A DNA stretch of 64,000 nt from Sulfurimonas sediminis (lineage in GTDB: Bacteria > Campylobacterota > Campylobacteria > Campylobacterales > Sulfurimonadaceae), in the NCBI RefSeq assembly GCF_014905115.1, contig NZ_CP041235.1, positions 1,550,001 to 1,614,000 on the forward strand. The letters run 5' to 3'. The translations under genes and the position numbers were made by a program. The notes below the pieces were generated by a model. It saw only the letters and a list, made by a program, of their open reading frames with translations, did not search any database and was not told the origin of the DNA. Below are positions 45,205 through 54,940 of this stretch, in pieces; position 1 is the first letter of the stretch; every line of letters starts with the position of its first letter.

Positions 45205-45217
45205 CCACAAAAGAGGT
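45193..45217. terminator. stem-loop overlapping a stop codon and the guaB promoter
   Basis: A perfect 9-bp stem ACCTCTTTT/AAAAGAGGT (45193-45201 with 45209-45217) with the previous gene's TAA in the loop. Its right arm ends at the first base of the guaB -10 (TATAAT, 45217-45222). No T-run follows on the plus strand. Confidence 0.5.
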
Positions 45218-45222
45218 ATAAT
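45217..45222 (+). promoter_or_regulatory. probable -10 of guaB
   Basis: Consensus TATAAT 47 bp before the guaB start codon. The sequence around it (45215-45240) nearly repeats the ileS leader. The -35 region lies within the overlapping hairpin and is not a good match. Confidence 0.5.
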
Positions 45223-45239
45223 GCAAAAATTTCTAATAA

Positions 45240-46715
<1,476 letters not shown>

Positions 46716-46766
46716 TTAAATTTTAAATACATATAAGTGCCTGACAAGAATACCTTCCTCCTCCAA

Positions 46767-46893
46767 TGCCATTAAGTTAAGCATTTTTTTGGAACGCGGA
46801 CTTCAGTCCGGGCTGAGAGTGACAAGAGTATTGCAACAGCCGGCACTGAAGTATCGGTTCCGAAAAAGCATTAATTTTCTTAACTTAATGGCA
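46767..46893. repeat. imperfect inverted REP-like element
   Basis: Two arms of about 48 and 57 bp in inverted orientation. The left arm runs 46767-46815 (TGCCATTAAGTTAA, GGAACGCGG, ACTTCAGTCCG) and the right arm 46837-46893 is its reverse complement apart from a 9-10 bp gap and scattered changes. The left arm also holds its own hairpin CGGACT-TC-AGTCCG. It matches the unit at 37634-37690. No transposase is adjacent. Confidence 0.75.
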
Positions 46894-46990
46894 GTGACCT
46901 CCTCCCCACTTTGTAAATCTTTTGTCAATAAACTACTACCAAATACTTGATAATCTACTGTTATACTTTTAAAATAATAGGAGGTGCTAC

Positions 46991-47401
46991 TTGAAAAAGA
47001 TACTACTAACATTTGGAATTTTAAGTATAACGCTTTATGCAAATCCAATAAATAGCTACATGGAGACTTTAAAAGTTCAAGCAAAAAAAGAGAACCAAAA
47101 CTTCAGTGACTTTAGTGCTGTAAGAGGCAAAGAGATATTTTTCAAAGAACTGATTGGTAAAAGAGAAAAAAAGGTCTCTTGTGCAAGTTGTCATACAAAT
47201 GACTTAACGAAAACAGGTGAAAACATCTTTACAGGGAAAAAAATAAAACCACTCTCACCAAAAGTAAATCCAAAGAGATTTACAAATGTAAAAAAGGTCA
47301 AAAAGTGGCTTAGAAGAAACTTTAAAGATGTTTACAAAAGAGAAGGAACAGCCCTTGAAAAAGGTGATGTATTATATTTTATGATGGGAGTTCAAAAATG
47401 A
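46991..47401 (+). CDS. SHP-like monoheme cytochrome c (DUF1924 type)
   Basis: A 136-residue periplasmic cytochrome with a signal peptide (about 1-18) and one heme site CASCH at 64-68. The sequence around it and the tail KRFTNVKKVKKWLRRNFKDVYKREGT match the sphaeroides-heme-protein / DUF1924 pattern, whose heme can bind O2 or NO transiently. A TTG start (46991) follows AGGAGGT. Its stop overlaps the diheme cytochrome gene by 4 bp, and it heads a six-gene AT-rich operon. Confidence 0.8.
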   Translation: MKKILLTFGILSITLYANPINSYMETLKVQAKKENQNFSDFSAVRGKEIFFKELIGKREKKVSCASCHTNDLTKTGENIFTGKKIKPLSPKVNPKRFTNVKKVKKWLRRNFKDVYKREGTALEKGDVLYFMMGVQK

Positions 47402-47937
47402 AAAAGATAGTAATTTTAATGATTTGCAATGGTTTAGTTTTTGCCGGCGGAATGGCTTATAATCAAGTGACGGATTTTAGGGAAAAGAAAAGCAACTCAA
47501 AAGAAAAAGCTTTATATATAAATGAGTGTGGTTCATGTCATATGCCATATCAACCACAGTTTTTACCTAAAAAATCCTGGATAAAGATGATGAAAAATCT
47601 TGATAATCACTTTAAAACCGACGCAACAGTTGAGCCGGAAGATTATAAAAATTTAAAAGATTTTTTACTTAAAAATGCTTCGGACAGCAAAGAGAGCAAA
47701 AGAGTTGGTAAATATTACAGGAAAATAGCAAATTCTATACCTAAACACAAAACTCTTTTAAGAATAAGTAACGCACCCTATTTTCAAAAAGAGCATAGAG
47801 AATTTCCTAAAAAATACATAACGCAAAAAGAGGTTAAATCTATTGCAAATTGTATTGCTTGTCATAAAGATGCAGAAAAAGGAACATATCAAGAGAGAAG
47901 TATATTTATACCAAACTATGGCAGATGGGATGATTAA
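47398..47937 (+). CDS. diheme cytochrome c (DHC type)
   Basis: A 179-residue protein with a signal peptide (about 1-17) and two c-heme sites, CGSCH (44-48) and CIACH (152-156). FLPKKSWIKMMKNLDNHF between them is the DHC family hallmark. In Rhodobacter, DHC is the electron partner of SHP encoded beside it. The adjacent gene carries another DHC domain, so the pair reads as a duplication. Confidence 0.82.
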   Translation: MKKIVILMICNGLVFAGGMAYNQVTDFREKKSNSKEKALYINECGSCHMPYQPQFLPKKSWIKMMKNLDNHFKTDATVEPEDYKNLKDFLLKNASDSKESKRVGKYYRKIANSIPKHKTLLRISNAPYFQKEHREFPKKYITQKEVKSIANCIACHKDAEKGTYQERSIFIPNYGRWDD

Positions 47938-47939
47938 AG

Positions 47940-49055
47940 ATGAAAGCATATATTTGGCCTCTTCCAAACAGAGTTTTTCATACACTGATAGTTCTTTTTG
48001 TTGCTATATCATGGATAACAAGCGAGTGGGATAACTATTTAGATATACATGCAATTTTTGGCATAGCTGTAGGGTTATTGATTTTGTTTAGAATTGTTTG
48101 GGGCTTTATTGGACCAGAGTATTCGAAATTTTCTACTTGGCCTTTGCATATAGACGAGTTATGGGAATTTGCTAAAAACTTTTTAAATCCAAAAAAGTAT
48201 GCGGGACATAATCCGGCTGCTTCTTTTGTGCTGCTTTCTATCTTAGTGGTTGGAATACTAGTAGTGTTGAGTGGGCTGTTGGCTTATGGAGTACAGGAAG
48301 GAAAAGGTCTTTTTAGTTTTTTACATGACACCTTTTTCCAAAAAATGGAAGTTTTTGAAGAGTTGCATGAATTTATAACAAATATATTTTTCTTGCTTAT
48401 TTTTGCTCATCTATCAGGAGTAATGATAGATAGACTCTTACATCCAAAAACGCAAACTCTTAAATCTATTGTTACAGGCTACAAAAGTATTGAAGCAACA
48501 AGTGTGAGATTAAACAGCTTGCAAAAATTATTTGCATCTCTCTTTTTTATAGGATTGTCTATATTCTTTTCATATAGCATAAGTGGACAAAATATCTTTA
48601 TAAAAAGCAAATATAAAGAGATAGAATATGAAAAACACTCTGCTATTTTTGTAGAAGAGTGTGCTGCTTGTCATACGCTTTATCCCCCTTTTTTACTGCC
48701 TAAGAGTTCTTGGAAACAGCTTATGAAGCAAAAAGAACTTGAAAATCACTTTGGTGATGATGCTTCTTTGAATGAGGAGGATAGAATTTCTATTTTAAAC
48801 TTTTTAGTAAAAAACAGCGCAGAATTTTCTACAAAAGAGAGTGCAAACTATATTTTAAATTCACTAAAAGAGAAAAAAAAGTATATAATAGCAATAACTG
48901 ATACACCTTATTGGAAAAAAAGACATAAAAATATAGATAAAAACATATTTTCAAGTAAAGAAGTAAAAAGTAAGGCAAATTGTAAAGCATGCCATACAAA
49001 AGTAGAAAGAGGTCTTTTAGAAGATAATCAGATAAAAATACCTAATGGAGCTTAG
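47940..49055 (+). CDS. cytochrome b561-type membrane protein fused to a DHC diheme domain
   Basis: A 371-residue fusion. Residues 1-215 form a four-to-five-helix b-type cytochrome (histidines at about 14, 37, 143 and 157 are candidate heme ligands; RIVWGFIGPEYSKF is typical of hydrogenase-type cytochrome b561). After a last helix (about 197-215), residues 230-371 repeat the DHC pattern with CAACH (241-245), LLPKSSWKQLMKQKELENHF and CKACH (348-352). It can pass quinol electrons to periplasmic SHP/DHC. Starts 2 bp after the separate DHC gene. Confidence 0.82.
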   Translation: MKAYIWPLPNRVFHTLIVLFVAISWITSEWDNYLDIHAIFGIAVGLLILFRIVWGFIGPEYSKFSTWPLHIDELWEFAKNFLNPKKYAGHNPAASFVLLSILVVGILVVLSGLLAYGVQEGKGLFSFLHDTFFQKMEVFEELHEFITNIFFLLIFAHLSGVMIDRLLHPKTQTLKSIVTGYKSIEATSVRLNSLQKLFASLFFIGLSIFFSYSISGQNIFIKSKYKEIEYEKHSAIFVEECAACHTLYPPFLLPKSSWKQLMKQKELENHFGDDASLNEEDRISILNFLVKNSAEFSTKESANYILNSLKEKKKYIIAITDTPYWKKRHKNIDKNIFSSKEVKSKANCKACHTKVERGLLEDNQIKIPNGA

Positions 49056-49442
49056 ATGAGAATTATTCTTATTTTTTTAATGATATTTAACTTTGCTTTT
49101 GCAGATCACAATGATAAATATGAAAATAAAGAGCATTTTTTTAAAGACTTATCATATTTACACCTAAAAAACGATCAAAAAAAATACATACAAGTTATTT
49201 TAATTAATGCCAAGAAGAGATTAAAAAATATGAAAAAACTAGAAAACAGTACCAATAAAACTCTTAAAAAACTTTTCTTAGAAGATGATTTTGATGAAGA
49301 AGAAGCTTCAAGAGTTTTAAATATCTATGAAGCAGAAGAAGTAAAACTTCATATAGATACATTGAAAAAAATTCATAAAATTCTAAATAATGAGCAAAGA
49401 AGACAATTTAGCAGATATCTTAAGGAGTGGGAGTTTGAGTAA
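49056..49442 (+). CDS. periplasmic Spy/CpxP-like helical protein
   Basis: A 128-residue protein with a signal peptide (about 1-16) and long amphipathic helices rich in Lys/Glu, resembling periplasmic LTxxQ/CnrX-type sensors. A signature LTxxQ is not clear, though LKNDQKKYIQ is similar. It precedes a response regulator and kinase and overlaps the regulator by 8 bp, so it could be the periplasmic signal input of that system. This is inference. Confidence 0.6.
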   Translation: MRIILIFLMIFNFAFADHNDKYENKEHFFKDLSYLHLKNDQKKYIQVILINAKKRLKNMKKLENSTNKTLKKLFLEDDFDEEEASRVLNIYEAEEVKLHIDTLKKIHKILNNEQRRQFSRYLKEWEFE

Positions 49443-50106
49443 AAATATAATGCTAATAGAAGATGATAAAAAGATGCAAGAGTTAATACAAGAGTATTTA
49501 GAAAATTTTGGATTTAATCTGTCTGTGTTTGGAGAACCAAAAGAGGCTTTAGATGAACTTTTTTCAAAACAAAGTTTTTATGATTTGGTTGTTTTAGATT
49601 TAATGCTTCCAAATATGGATGGCTTTGATGTATGTAAGATTATAAAAAACACAGTTGATATACCCATAATAATATCAAGCGCAAGAGGTGATATAGGAAA
49701 TAAAATCTACGGATATGAGCTTGGCGCAGATGATTATTTGGCCAAACCTTATAATCCAAGAGAACTTGTATTAAAAGTAGAAACACTCCTAAAAAGATAT
49801 AAAAAGTCAAACAGTTTTAAAATAAACAACCTAACAATAGATGAAATCAACAGAACAGTAAAAATTAAAGATTATAAGGTTGATTTAACAAAAGCAGAAT
49901 TTGATATTTTACTTTTCTTAATAAAACATACAAATTCAATTTGCTCAAGAGAGCAGATAGCCACAGCTATCGGATTGCCAATCGATACAAAAAAAAGAGT
50001 TATTGATATGCATATCTCTAACATTAGATATAAGATTGGAGATGATGCTAAAAATCCAGAGTTTATTAAATCTATTTGGGGTATGGGATACAAGTTTGTA
50101 TCATGA
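49435..50106 (+). CDS. OmpR-family response regulator
   Basis: A 223-residue regulator: receiver domain with E9/D10, phospho-acceptor D55 (LVVLDLMLPNMDG) and KP at about 101, and a winged-helix C-terminus with VDLTKAEFDILLFLIKH and RVIDMHISNIRYKIG. The TTG at 49435 follows AAGGAG (8 nt); an ATG at 49390 would lie inside the upstream gene. It overlaps its kinase (ATGA). Confidence 0.9.
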   Translation: MSKNIMLIEDDKKMQELIQEYLENFGFNLSVFGEPKEALDELFSKQSFYDLVVLDLMLPNMDGFDVCKIIKNTVDIPIIISSARGDIGNKIYGYELGADDYLAKPYNPRELVLKVETLLKRYKKSNSFKINNLTIDEINRTVKIKDYKVDLTKAEFDILLFLIKHTNSICSREQIATAIGLPIDTKKRVIDMHISNIRYKIGDDAKNPEFIKSIWGMGYKFVS

Positions 50107-51305
50107 ATATTCAAAAAAAACTTTTTATATTTTTTGCTTTTAACGGAGTCTTGTTTCTGGCAATATCATCGTTCCTCTATCTTCAAAACAATAAAAAGCA
50201 AGAGCTTTTAATCGATAAAATCTACCTCAATAGCGCAAACACTATTTTAAAATATATTACTAAAGAACAAAATACTCAATTAAAAAACTATTTATTATCA
50301 CAAAATCTTCAAGAGATAAAAAATTTAAAAAATTATAAAGTCACATATTCTAAAGATTTAGTTTTATCCAAATTAGCAATTGTCAAAAAAGAGAATACAA
50401 AATATTTAATAGTTGAATATCTTGATGAAAAAAGAATCTTTTTTAGTAAACTTTATCAAAAATTTAAAAAAGAGAACTATATTTTATTAGTATTTTTTTT
50501 AATAATTTTTATATTGAACATTACTCTTTTTATTTTAATCAACAGACTATTTAAACCTATAAAACTCTTAACCCAAAGGATGCTTGATTTTGTATCTTTA
50601 AGTAAAAATACAAGTAACTTCGATGAAATACAAGAGTTAAATATCGCTTTTTCAATTATGACACAGAAAATCAATACTCTACTTATGCAACATAAAGACC
50701 TCTTAAGAGATATGGGACATGAATTAAAAACACCTATAGCAAGAGGAAAATTTATAATTCAAAAAATAGAACAAGAGAATTTAAAAGTTGAACTCAATGC
50801 TGTTTTTAACGAATTAAACAGCTTAACTTCAACTATTTTAAATACACAACTATTATCAAAAGAGAATATGAAAATATCAAATTTTGATATTGACTCCATT
50901 TTACTAGAATCACTTCAAAGAGTTGGAGCGAGTGAAGATGAAGTTGAAATTCAAAAAAGAAATGAACTCAATTTTCAAGCTGATTTTTCTTATCTTATCC
51001 TTGCATTTAAAAACTTAATTGAAAATGGCTTGAAATATAAAATCAATGATAAGCTATACATAATCATAAAAGAAGATAGAATTATATTTAAAAATAGAGC
51101 AAAAAGATTAAAAAAAGAGTTTGAGTACTATTTAAAACCATTTTCACAAGAGGATAAAAACTCAGAGGGGTTTGGGATAGGACTTAGCTTGGTTCAAAAA
51201 ATTGCTACACTACATAATTTTCAGTTAAACTATTACTATAAAAATGATTTTATACATTTTGAGATGATAGTAAAAAAGAGTATGAAAAGTGCTAAAAGAG
51301 AATAA
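50103..51305 (+). CDS. sensor histidine kinase
   Basis: A 400-residue membrane kinase with helices at about 8-27 and 126-147 flanking a ~98-residue periplasmic sensor region, a short HAMP-like stretch, the DHp histidine H206 in MGHELKTPIARG, and an ATPase domain with N-box NLIENGLKY and G-box GFGIGLSLVQK. Coupled to the regulator by ATGA overlap. It probably senses a periplasmic signal relevant to the SHP/DHC cytochromes. Confidence 0.88.
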   Translation: MNIQKKLFIFFAFNGVLFLAISSFLYLQNNKKQELLIDKIYLNSANTILKYITKEQNTQLKNYLLSQNLQEIKNLKNYKVTYSKDLVLSKLAIVKKENTKYLIVEYLDEKRIFFSKLYQKFKKENYILLVFFLIIFILNITLFILINRLFKPIKLLTQRMLDFVSLSKNTSNFDEIQELNIAFSIMTQKINTLLMQHKDLLRDMGHELKTPIARGKFIIQKIEQENLKVELNAVFNELNSLTSTILNTQLLSKENMKISNFDIDSILLESLQRVGASEDEVEIQKRNELNFQADFSYLILAFKNLIENGLKYKINDKLYIIIKEDRIIFKNRAKRLKKEFEYYLKPFSQEDKNSEGFGIGLSLVQKIATLHNFQLNYYYKNDFIHFEMIVKKSMKSAKRE

Positions 51306-51356
51306 AAAGAGTGTTACATTAGTATTAAGTAAGCGTTCTTACGCTATCTTTAGGGT

Positions 51357-51860
51357 ATGAAAAAAAATATTAGATATGCAGGATTTTGGATACGCTTTTT
51401 TGCCTCGTTTTTCGATACGCTCTTTTTGGCTCTGCCTGTAGGTATCATTATTTATTTTGTAAGTGATGGCAACTGGTTTGATTTTTCCCAGTACCAACAC
51501 AATATTCAAATGGCAATGAATGGGAATATGCATGCTCTTGACCAACAACCGCATACCTCTTTAACATGGGAATTTGTTTTTGAGATTTCAGTGTTGCTTG
51601 TGACAATTCTTTTTTGGGAAAAGTGGCACGGAGCTACCCCTGGAAAAAAATTTCTACATGTAAAGATAGTCGATGCCTTTACATGTAAAGATATAAACAA
51701 CAAACAGGCGATTACACGTTCTTTGGCCTATATCCCCTCATTACTGTTGTTCGGACTCGGCTTTTTGATGGTGGCTTTTCGAAAAGACAAAAGAGGACTG
51801 CATGATTTGATTGCCGGAACCATTGTAATCTATGAGGAAGAAGCTACTCCTCACTCATAA
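51357..51860 (+). CDS. RDD-family membrane protein
   Basis: A 167-residue protein with three membrane helices and RDD-type residues: AGFWIRFFASFFDTLFLALP at the start, PGKKFLHVKIVDAF after the second helix and KDKRGLHDLIAGTIVI near the end. It has two TACATGTA motifs within 25 bp. RDD proteins often act in ion or small-molecule transport; function here is unknown. It ends convergently, overlapping ttcA by 17 bp. Confidence 0.88.
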   Translation: MKKNIRYAGFWIRFFASFFDTLFLALPVGIIIYFVSDGNWFDFSQYQHNIQMAMNGNMHALDQQPHTSLTWEFVFEISVLLVTILFWEKWHGATPGKKFLHVKIVDAFTCKDINNKQAITRSLAYIPSLLLFGLGFLMVAFRKDKRGLHDLIAGTIVIYEEEATPHS

Positions 51861-52602
51861 AAAAACTCTCGACTGAGATGTTTTTAAAAGCGGCATTGAG
51901 TGAAGTAAAAAGCTGAGGATGTTCTTTTTCCATTGATGCGAGCATCTCTTTCATCTGTGCTCTAGCATAAGGCATTTTGACATCAAAACGCATAGCAGGA
52001 CAGGCTTCATCACCTATGGCTTCTATGCCGTTGTCTTGTACAAAAGCACGCAGCTGACGTTCACGCATCTGAATCAAAGGACGAATCACAACAAGTCCGT
52101 TTTGGGCTGTATATTTCGGAGCAAGACTGCGCATCTGTCCATTGTAAATAAAGTTCATAAAAAAACTCTCTGCCGCATCATCCATATGATGTCCAAGGGC
52201 AACTTTGTTACATCCCAACTCCTTGGCAACACTGTAAAGATACCCTCGCCGCATACGGGAAAAAAAGCTGCAAAATGAAGAGTTTTTGCGAATTTTTTCT
52301 TTTGCCAAATCATAAGTCTGGGTCTCTTTTACTATATGTTTTATACCATGTTCCCTGCAATGTGCGGAGAGTTTTTCAAAATTTTCACCCATCCCGTAGC
52401 TTACGGTAACGGCAATAAATTCAAAATCAAAAGGAGCCCGACGCTGCTGCTCTTTCATCGCATGAATCATTGTCAGAGAGTCTTTGCCTCCGCTGAGTCC
52501 GACAAGAATTTTATCCCCCTCTTCTATCAAGGCAAACTCGGCATTTGTTTTACCGAGCTTTGACATAATTTTTTTGGAAAGTTTAACCGACAAGTTTATC
52601 AA
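51844..52602 (-). CDS. tRNA 2-thiocytidine synthesis protein TtcA-like
   Basis: A 252-residue adenylating sulfur-transfer enzyme with the PP-loop LSGGKDSLTM. TtcA normally uses a CxxC pair plus a third Cys to hold a [4Fe-4S] cluster. Here the first motif reads CSFFSRMRRG, so the second Cys of the pair is Phe, while the later ACPAMRF still gives one Cys. The rest of the family pattern (GHHMDDAAESFFMNFIYNG) is intact. It overlaps mtn by 20 bp. Confidence 0.8.
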   Translation of the reverse strand: MINLSVKLSKKIMSKLGKTNAEFALIEEGDKILVGLSGGKDSLTMIHAMKEQQRRAPFDFEFIAVTVSYGMGENFEKLSAHCREHGIKHIVKETQTYDLAKEKIRKNSSFCSFFSRMRRGYLYSVAKELGCNKVALGHHMDDAAESFFMNFIYNGQMRSLAPKYTAQNGLVVIRPLIQMRERQLRAFVQDNGIEAIGDEACPAMRFDVKMPYARAQMKEMLASMEKEHPQLFTSLNAAFKNISVESFFMSEE

Positions 52603-53275
52603 CCATTTTCATAATAAATTCAGCAGACTCTACAGCACTCGTCTCTAAAAACTCATCAAAAGAAAAACTTGCATCCATGTCTGCCGCATCACTTATTGCA
52701 CGAAGAATAAAAAAGGGCACATCCAAAGCATCACATACAACAGCAACACTTGCCCCCTCCATTTCCAGTGCATCTGCATGAAACGTCTCTCCAATCCAGT
52801 TTTTTCTTTTCTCATCGGCTACAAACTGGTCACCTGTTGCAATGATACCTTCTTGGACATTTTTGCCCATCTCTTTTGCAACCTCTTTTGAAAGGGCTAT
52901 CAGTTCTTTGTCTGCTTCCACATATACAGCACCCTCGGGCACATATCCAAAAGGATGTCCAAAGGCTGTAATGTCAAGATCGTGCTGAGCAAGTTTTGTT
53001 GCTACAATCAAGTCACCTATTTTGAGTTTTGGCGATATTGCCCCGGCAACCCCCGAAAACAAAAGTGTTGTTGCTCCAAAATGTTCACACATGGTTGTAG
53101 CCGTCAGTGTTGAAAAGACTTTTCCAATCTTTGAGTAGGCAATAATAAGACCAACCCCTTGGTAATCTGCTTCGTAGTAAGTGTTTCCTGCATATTTTGT
53201 TGTTTTGTATGTACCGACTTTTTCTAAAATCGGTGCGATTTCTTCAGGCATTGCACCCATTATTGCTATTGTCAT
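52583..53275 (-). CDS. MTA/SAH (and possibly aminofutalosine) nucleosidase
   Basis: A 230-residue nucleosidase with IAIMGAMPEEIAPILE, GDQFVADEKRK, EMEGASVAVVC and the catalytic-region RAISDAAD. It cleaves methylthioadenosine and S-adenosylhomocysteine; in many Campylobacterota the same enzyme acts on 6-amino-6-deoxyfutalosine in menaquinone synthesis. Sequence alone cannot split these roles. Confidence 0.93.
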   Translation of the reverse strand: MTIAIMGAMPEEIAPILEKVGTYKTTKYAGNTYYEADYQGVGLIIAYSKIGKVFSTLTATTMCEHFGATTLLFSGVAGAISPKLKIGDLIVATKLAQHDLDITAFGHPFGYVPEGAVYVEADKELIALSKEVAKEMGKNVQEGIIATGDQFVADEKRKNWIGETFHADALEMEGASVAVVCDALDVPFFILRAISDAADMDASFSFDEFLETSAVESAEFIMKMVDKLVG

Positions 53276-53277
53276 AT

Positions 53278-54000
53278 TTATTCCTCGATTGTAAATGTCT
53301 GTATTGATTTTTCAAACAGTGGCAGCTGATGCACTCTTTTGCCCTCTCTTTGAACGATACAGCTTCCGCCCCAAAAGCCAAGTCCGTCTTCAAATCCTAC
53401 ACGGTTGACAAAAAGAAGCTCTGCACTGCACTCTTTTGCAACATTGCTGATAATTCCATACCATTTGTCTTGAATATCCAAAGATTTTTCATTAAATCCG
53501 CGAGCCGGGGATGCCACAAGAACGATAATCAAGTCCGGATCAAGTCTGGTGAGTTCTTCATGCACACTGCTGTGCCATAAATCCTCACAGATAAGCATCG
53601 AAACTTTTTTTCTCACCGCAACAAAAGACTCAAATGTGTCACCGCCTTCAAAATAGCGGGCTTCTTCAAACATTCCGTAATTTGGTAGATGGACTTTTAT
53701 ATGCTTGGAGAGAAGTTTTCCTCCGCTGTAGTACAACGCTGTATTTCTAAAAACATTCCCGTCTTTGAGTGCTGCGCCGACAACAATATCAATATCTTTG
53801 CTCAACTCTTCAAAAACGCTCAGTTCTTCAGGTAAATAGGCATCTTCAAAAAGTTTATCCTGAAGCAAATACCCGCTTAAAGAGAGTTCAGGAAAGACTA
53901 TAAGATCTGAACTCTCTTTGACACTGTTTATACATGTAACAGCGTCATTGAGATTTGTACGGTTTAACTTCGGTGAAGTTTGTGCAAGTGTGACTCTCAT
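53278..54000 (-). CDS. carbon-nitrogen hydrolase (nitrilase superfamily)
   Basis: A 240-residue protein with the Glu-Lys-Cys triad regions VFPELSLSGY, KVHLPNYG and MLICEDLWH. It hydrolyses amides or nitriles, or is an NAD-synthetase-type amidase; the substrate is unknown. It lies 2 bp before mtn, in a compact block with fabD. Confidence 0.85.
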   Translation of the reverse strand: MRVTLAQTSPKLNRTNLNDAVTCINSVKESSDLIVFPELSLSGYLLQDKLFEDAYLPEELSVFEELSKDIDIVVGAALKDGNVFRNTALYYSGGKLLSKHIKVHLPNYGMFEEARYFEGGDTFESFVAVRKKVSMLICEDLWHSSVHEELTRLDPDLIIVLVASPARGFNEKSLDIQDKWYGIISNVAKECSAELLFVNRVGFEDGLGFWGGSCIVQREGKRVHQLPLFEKSIQTFTIEE

Positions 54001-54001
54001 A

Positions 54002-54940
54002 TTAAGAGCAAACTTCCTCTTTCACTTTTTGCAATGATGCCATATCTGATATATTGAGTGTTTTCAACTCTTTTGCAATTCTTCTGTTGAGGCCTTTTAG
54101 TACAACTCCGTTACCAAACTCTATGGCCAGATCAACTTCAGGTGCTATCGCCTGAATAGACTGTTTGTATTTTACCGGTTTTACAAGCTGCTCTTTTAAA
54201 AGGTCAACTGCTTCGGCTTTTGTACTGTAGGGTTTTGTTGTAACATTTGAAATCACAGGGGCTTCAAAAGTATCTTGTATCTGTGTCTGCATAATTTCAG
54301 CAAGAGGTTCCTGTGCAGGTGCCAATATATCACAGTGTGATGCAACAGACATATTTAAAAGTAAGGCCCGTTTTGCACCTGCTTCTTTAAAAGTCTGTTC
54401 CATTGATGCCAAATCTTCTTTATTTCCCGCAACTACAAGTTGTCCATCCTGGTTATAATTGGCAGGCCATACCTGCTTACCTTCATTTTGTGCATCACTA
54501 CAAATTTTTTCCACACTTGCATCATCAAGACCGACAATAGCCATCATCCCTGCATTTTTTCCTTCACAGGCTTCTTGCATAAAAGCACCGCGTTTATGCA
54601 CAAGTTCTACAGCATCTACATAATCAATAGCGCCTGCTGCACATAAAGCAGAAAACTCACCCAGAGAGTGTCCTAAAAAAAGTTCGGCTTTGGTGTCAGG
54701 GCAAGCTTCTTTGAAAAGTCTGTATGCTATCATCTGAACAAGTAAAATTGCCGGCTGTGTATAGGCCGTTTGCCCCAGTTTTTCATTTTCTTCAAAAATA
54801 AGTTCTTTAAAATCCACACCGATTCTTTCACCGGCTTTCTCAAACATTTCACGTGCAATTTCAGAATTTTCATAAAAATCTTTTCCCATGCCAACTGCCT
54901 GAGAACCCTGTCCTGCAAATATCATAGCTATTTTTTTCAT
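54002..54940 (-). CDS. fabD: malonyl-CoA:ACP transacylase FabD
   Basis: A 312-residue transacylase with the nucleophile serine in FLGHSLGEFSALCAAGAI, GQGSQAVGMGKDFYEN at the N-terminus and the His in MSVASHCDIL. It loads malonyl groups on ACP for fatty-acid synthesis. It overlaps the Fis-type AAA+ gene by 4 bp. Confidence 0.95.
   Translation of the reverse strand: MKKIAMIFAGQGSQAVGMGKDFYENSEIAREMFEKAGERIGVDFKELIFEENEKLGQTAYTQPAILLVQMIAYRLFKEACPDTKAELFLGHSLGEFSALCAAGAIDYVDAVELVHKRGAFMQEACEGKNAGMMAIVGLDDASVEKICSDAQNEGKQVWPANYNQDGQLVVAGNKEDLASMEQTFKEAGAKRALLLNMSVASHCDILAPAQEPLAEIMQTQIQDTFEAPVISNVTTKPYSTKAEAVDLLKEQLVKPVKYKQSIQAIAPEVDLAIEFGNGVVLKGLNRRIAKELKTLNISDMASLQKVKEEVCS

Noticed and set aside
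46716-46990. Insertion sequence between guaB and the cytochrome module
   Set aside because: There is no transposase ORF and the inverted element is too short; REP-like is the better description.
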